A stretch of 64,000 nucleotides of DNA. It comes from Sphingobacterium nematocida. GTDB lineage: Bacteria > Bacteroidota > Bacteroidia > Sphingobacteriales > Sphingobacteriaceae. A program made the translations under genes and the position numbers. Positions 61,354-64,000 of the stretch are shown here, piece by piece. Every line of letters begins with the position of its first letter. Position 1 is the stretch's first letter. The notes below the pieces were generated by a model that worked only from the letters and a program-made list of their open reading frames with translations, was not told the DNA's origin and made no database searches. Location of the stretch: positions 19,706 through 83,705 of the forward strand of contig NZ_FUZF01000006.1 in assembly GCF_900168125.1 (NCBI RefSeq), written 5' to 3'.

Positions 61354-62394
61354 ATGGAGATGAATCTAAATCTAAAATCAATTTTAGGTGCGTTAGCCTT
61401 TTCGGCATTCTCTTTCTTTAATGTCCAAGCGCAAAGTTCGGACAATGTTGTTTTAGTAGGGAAAGTAGATCAAAAGTACAACGGTACGAAGGTGTATTTA
61501 TACAATAACATAACAGGTGATAGTGATACTACTGTTGTTGCAAATGGTGCATGGCAGATCGTACGTCCATTTACCGTTGCTACTAGACACATGCTGGCTT
61601 CGGAAGCGGAATCTAAAAAACATGGTGGTTACGCTCCGTTTGGCGTATTGATTGATGAACCTGGCAATGTCGTAATCGAAGGAGATTTAGAAGCTTTTTA
61701 TACTTCTAAAGTTTCGGGTTCTAAATCACACAATGTATTGAATCAATATTTCGCACTTGTGCAAGAGCAAGGTGGTAATGAAGCTGCTATTATGGCTGAT
61801 GTTGTAGCAAAGAATGCTAATTCTTTTGGAGCAGCATTCTTATTGGATCGTTATGGCAAAGTTATGGTTCCTGAGGATGCCTTGAAGGCGTATGAGGGGC
61901 TTTCTTCGGATGTGAAAAAGAGTTTTTATGGGAAATCTGCCGGCAACCAGATTAAGGGCGCATTGCTTTCTAAAGAAGGGGCTGTGGTCAAAGATTTTAC
62001 CTTATTAAATGAAAAAGGAACGGAAGTAAGTTTCTCTTCGTTAAAAGGTAATTATGTGCTTCTGGATTTTTGGGCTTCCTGGTGTGGCCCTTGTATCGAA
62101 GAGTTCAAGACGTTGAAAGGAGTGTATGCCAAATATAAAGGAAAAGCTCCTTTTGAGATATTGAGTATTTCTACAGATAAAAGTGAAGTAGCATGGAAGG
62201 GTGCGCTGAAAAGTCAACAATTGCCTTGGGTACAAATGCATGATCTGACCGGTGATGAAGCGATTGCAACCAGCAGATTTGCGGTCACTGCATTGCCAAC
62301 TACATTTTTAATCGATCCTGATGGAAAGATTGTAGCAAAAAACTTGCGTGGTAAAGAGCTAGAAGCTTACTTCCTGAAGCTTTTCGGGCGCTAG
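61354..62394 (+). CDS. TlpA-family thiol-disulfide oxidoreductase (cluster C, second)
   Basis: A 346-residue exported protein; the signal ends near FFNVQAQ. The N-terminal domain is shorter than in the first copy (VVLVGKVDQKYNGTKVYLYN). The thioredoxin domain has Cys244-Gly-Pro-Cys247 in LLDFWASWCGPCIEE and VTALPTTFLIDPDGKIVAKN. It starts one base after the previous stop, so the two are coupled and may act as a redox pair. It ends the cluster C transcript at the terminator at 62431-62468. Confidence 0.92.
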   Translation: MEMNLNLKSILGALAFSAFSFFNVQAQSSDNVVLVGKVDQKYNGTKVYLYNNITGDSDTTVVANGAWQIVRPFTVATRHMLASEAESKKHGGYAPFGVLIDEPGNVVIEGDLEAFYTSKVSGSKSHNVLNQYFALVQEQGGNEAAIMADVVAKNANSFGAAFLLDRYGKVMVPEDALKAYEGLSSDVKKSFYGKSAGNQIKGALLSKEGAVVKDFTLLNEKGTEVSFSSLKGNYVLLDFWASWCGPCIEEFKTLKGVYAKYKGKAPFEILSISTDKSEVAWKGALKSQQLPWVQMHDLTGDEAIATSRFAVTALPTTFLIDPDGKIVAKNLRGKELEAYFLKLFGR

Positions 62395-62430
62395 AAAGAG
62401 CAATCGACTTTACTTAATAGTTAGTGTGTT

Positions 62431-62468
62431 AAAACCGTTGGTGAGATAATTCGCCAGCGGTTTTTTTT
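62431..62468 (+). terminator. Terminator of cluster C
   Basis: AACCGTTGGTGA and TCGCCAGCGGTT pair (with G-U pairs) around a short loop, followed by a run of eight T, 37 bp after the last TlpA stop. Confidence 0.85.
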
Positions 62469-62555
62469 ATTTATTTTTCCATCTCCTTGCTTTTTCTTAT
62501 ACTTGACATCTGAATTTACACTAACTCATCTAAATACAGATAAACCCATCGCATT

Positions 62556-63134
62556 TTGAAAAGGGAAGATCTAGAACTGGTACAGGCGATCAACGATGCT
62601 GATCCCAATGCTTTTAAGAAGCTATTCGATGGTTATTGGAAAAAGGTGTACCGTACAGCTCTTCAAAAATTGCCTCGGGAAGAGGATGCTTCCGATATTA
62701 CGCAGGATGTGTTTTATATCATCTGGAAAAATCGTGGTTATTGGCATGTAAAGACGAATATAGAGGGCTATCTATTGTCTATGCTACGACATAAAATATA
62801 TGATTTTTATGCTCGACGAGATAGGTTGCCTATTTTTGTTCCCCTTAATGAGCAGGAAGAGTATTGGGATTATAGCTTCCGCGAAGGCGAACAGGATGAT
62901 TTTTCGGAAGAAAATCAATTGGTGAAACAGGAAATTGATGCTATGCCGGAAAAGATGCGCGAAGTATTTGTGTTAAGTCGGTTTGAAAACCTCTCTGCCC
63001 AACAGATAGCAGACAAACTCGGAATTTCGGTACAAACGGTGAGAAACCAAATCTCGTCGGCATTGAAACGTTTTAAGCTACGATTTGGAGATAAAGCTAC
63101 CTGGTTGTTGTTTTTGTTTTTTATAAAGTTTTAA
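62556..63134 (+). CDS. ECF RNA polymerase sigma factor (cluster D)
   Basis: A 192-residue FecI-like ECF sigma starting at TTG (LKREDLELVQAINDADPNAF, with the first residue read as Met). No ATG precedes the conserved part. Region 2 has LPREEDASDITQDVFYIIWK, and region 4 has MPEKMREVFVLSRF and SAQQIADKLGISVQTVRNQI. The hydrophobic tail (WLLFLFFIKF) runs into the left end of foldback repeat copy 3. A FecR gene begins 658 bp later; the repeat separates them, so unlike clusters A-C the pair is split. Confidence 0.9.
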   Translation: MKREDLELVQAINDADPNAFKKLFDGYWKKVYRTALQKLPREEDASDITQDVFYIIWKNRGYWHVKTNIEGYLLSMLRHKIYDFYARRDRLPIFVPLNEQEEYWDYSFREGEQDDFSEENQLVKQEIDAMPEKMREVFVLSRFENLSAQQIADKLGISVQTVRNQISSALKRFKLRFGDKATWLLFLFFIKF

Positions 63135-63700
63135 ATGAAGTTTTTTGCGCCTCTCTGCCGGCGCAAGGCATGTTACTTTTGTCTTGACACAAAAGTAACC
63201 AAAAGGTCAAGGCTGTATCTTATTTGGTGCTCCAGTAACACTATGATGCAAAGCGTATCTCCTAGGTCTCCAACTCTCAAGCCCACCCCATGACTTGGAT
63301 CTGCTGACCCACTGCTAGCTGAACGAAATTGCAAACATCATAGCTACTTTCACTACCAAATAAGCTAAGGCCCCTTTGTAAGCCTGTGATAAATACAAGA
63401 GCATTTGCTGCAGCAAAGAGACAGCGCGCGAAAGAAACGACCTTGTAACATATGGAGTCAGAGGCCGTAACACTGCCGTTCCACTGCTGTACATTTTGCA
63501 TTAAGTAAGGATTTCCAGTCGAAGGGTAGGCCATGAGCCAAGGAGACCTTGGAAACCACCATGGCAGTTGATCGTGCCGTGACGAACATAGGTTACACAG
63601 TCTTGACTTTTTTGCTTCGTTTTTGTGTCAAGACAAAAATGAAGGACCTGTCCTGACAAGGACAAATGTGACGCAAAAAAAACGTCCTTAAATATTATCT
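63131..63700. repeat. Foldback repeat family, copy 3
   Basis: An element of about 570 bp, same orientation as copy 2. Left end: AAATGAAGTTTTTTGCGCC, hairpin GCGCCTCTCTGCCGGCGC, then hairpin TTACTTTTGTCTTGACACAA and AAGTAACC. Right end on the other strand: AATATTTAAGGACG, ACATTTGTCCTTGTCAGGAC, ATTTTTGTCTTGACACAAA. The two ends are imperfect inverted copies of each other. The interior repeats ACCAAATAAGCTAAGGCC. It overlaps the last codons of the sigma gene. An 85-codon minus frame inside is not considered a gene. Confidence 0.65.
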
Positions 63701-63791
63701 ACGTTAGTTTTTGATAAAATTTAAAAAATTTTCATTTCCACATAGTATGTTTTCAAAAAAAGACAGACTATAACTGTAGGAACTCAAAACT

Positions 63792-64000
63792 ATGATGATG
63801 CGTTGGCTATCCAATAAACCGAATAACAATAAAAAAGATGAAATCTGGCGGGGTATTATAAACAAAGCCCAGCAAGATGGAGACCATAGTCTTGATAATA
63901 TTATCGAGGTTAGATCGGTGCCTATTTATAAAAGCAAGTGGGTTGCTGTTGCGGCTATGTTAGTGCTATTCCTGTCGACGTCGATATGGATGTACCGTAG
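63792..64000 (+). CDS. FecR-family anti-sigma factor, N-terminal part (cluster D)
   Basis: Three consecutive ATGs open a frame that runs off the right edge after 69 codons. The visible part is a basic, hydrophilic cytoplasmic region (RWLSNKPNNNKKDEIWRGI) followed by a membrane segment (KWVAVAAMLVLFLSTSIWMY). This is the layout of the FecR-type anti-sigmas seen three times earlier in the window, here with a shorter cytoplasmic part of about 45 residues. The periplasmic FecR domain is outside the window. It follows an ECF sigma gene, but copy 3 of the foldback repeat intervenes. Confidence 0.7.
   Translation, partial: MMMRWLSNKPNNNKKDEIWRGIINKAQQDGDHSLDNIIEVRSVPIYKSKWVAVAAMLVLFLSTSIWMYR

Noticed and set aside
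63277..63534. Minus-strand frame of 85 codons inside foldback repeat copy 3
   Set aside because: Copies 1 and 2 do not keep this frame open, and there is no recognisable domain.

Overview
The window comes from a Bacteroidota chromosome, most probably a Sphingobacteriaceae member (Sphingobacterium or Pedobacter type). Supporting signs are SusC/RagA and SusD/RagB pairs driven by ECF sigma/FecR pairs, TlpA-like thiol oxidoreductases with DUF4369-type N-termini, DUF4270 and lamin-tail proteins, a GHL10 glycosidase, and promoter boxes of the TAnnTTTG type. No rRNA, tRNA or CRISPR array was recognised.

Layout. 1-18.7 kb is mostly housekeeping: a cut-off FKP-repeat protein, YebC, an SDR-type L-threonine dehydrogenase, a lamin-tail surface protein, Asd, a DUF4270/Kelch lipoprotein pair, a two-component system followed by nicotinamidase, a large outer-membrane barrel, a TetR regulator, a GH3 hexosaminidase, serine dehydratase and a YycJ-like MBL hydrolase. 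19-27.2 kb is nutrient-uptake cluster A (sigma, FecR, SusC, SusD, TlpA), with a small inverted-repeat element inserted before tlpA. 27.3-33.9 kb is an accessory island: a lysine/arginine-rich orphan protein, a two-gene operon (helical-repeat protein plus a doubled HEPN protein), a dyad-rich divergent control region, two tandem HTH repressor-like proteins and an SH3 protein. 34-41.2 kb is cluster B (sigma, FecR, SusC, SusD). 41.3-47 kb is a minus-strand housekeeping run (lipB, hflX, recG, a lipoprotein, ridA and a 38-residue membrane peptide). 47.8-51.4 kb holds nagA, a GHL10 glycosidase and an Amidase_2 enzyme, a likely peptidoglycan turnover set. 52-62.4 kb is cluster C (sigma, FecR, SusC, SusD, a dead metallopeptidase-like lipoprotein, two TlpA proteins). 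At 62.5 kb cluster D begins (sigma, start of FecR).

How the genes work together. In each uptake cluster an outer-membrane signal would pass through the SusC N-terminal STN domain and FecR to the ECF sigma, which then transcribes the SusC/SusD importer; the TlpA proteins would give thiol-redox support in the periplasm or envelope. The three complete FecR-SusC gaps each carry a stem-loop at the same place.

Less ordinary items: a family of roughly 570-625 bp non-coding foldback repeats present in three copies; a 288 bp MITE-like element; the HEPN/helical-repeat operon with its palindromic operators; a metallopeptidase homologue whose HExxH appears to be lost; and a short membrane peptide translationally linked to ridA. 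All functional statements are from reading the sequence; no database search was run.
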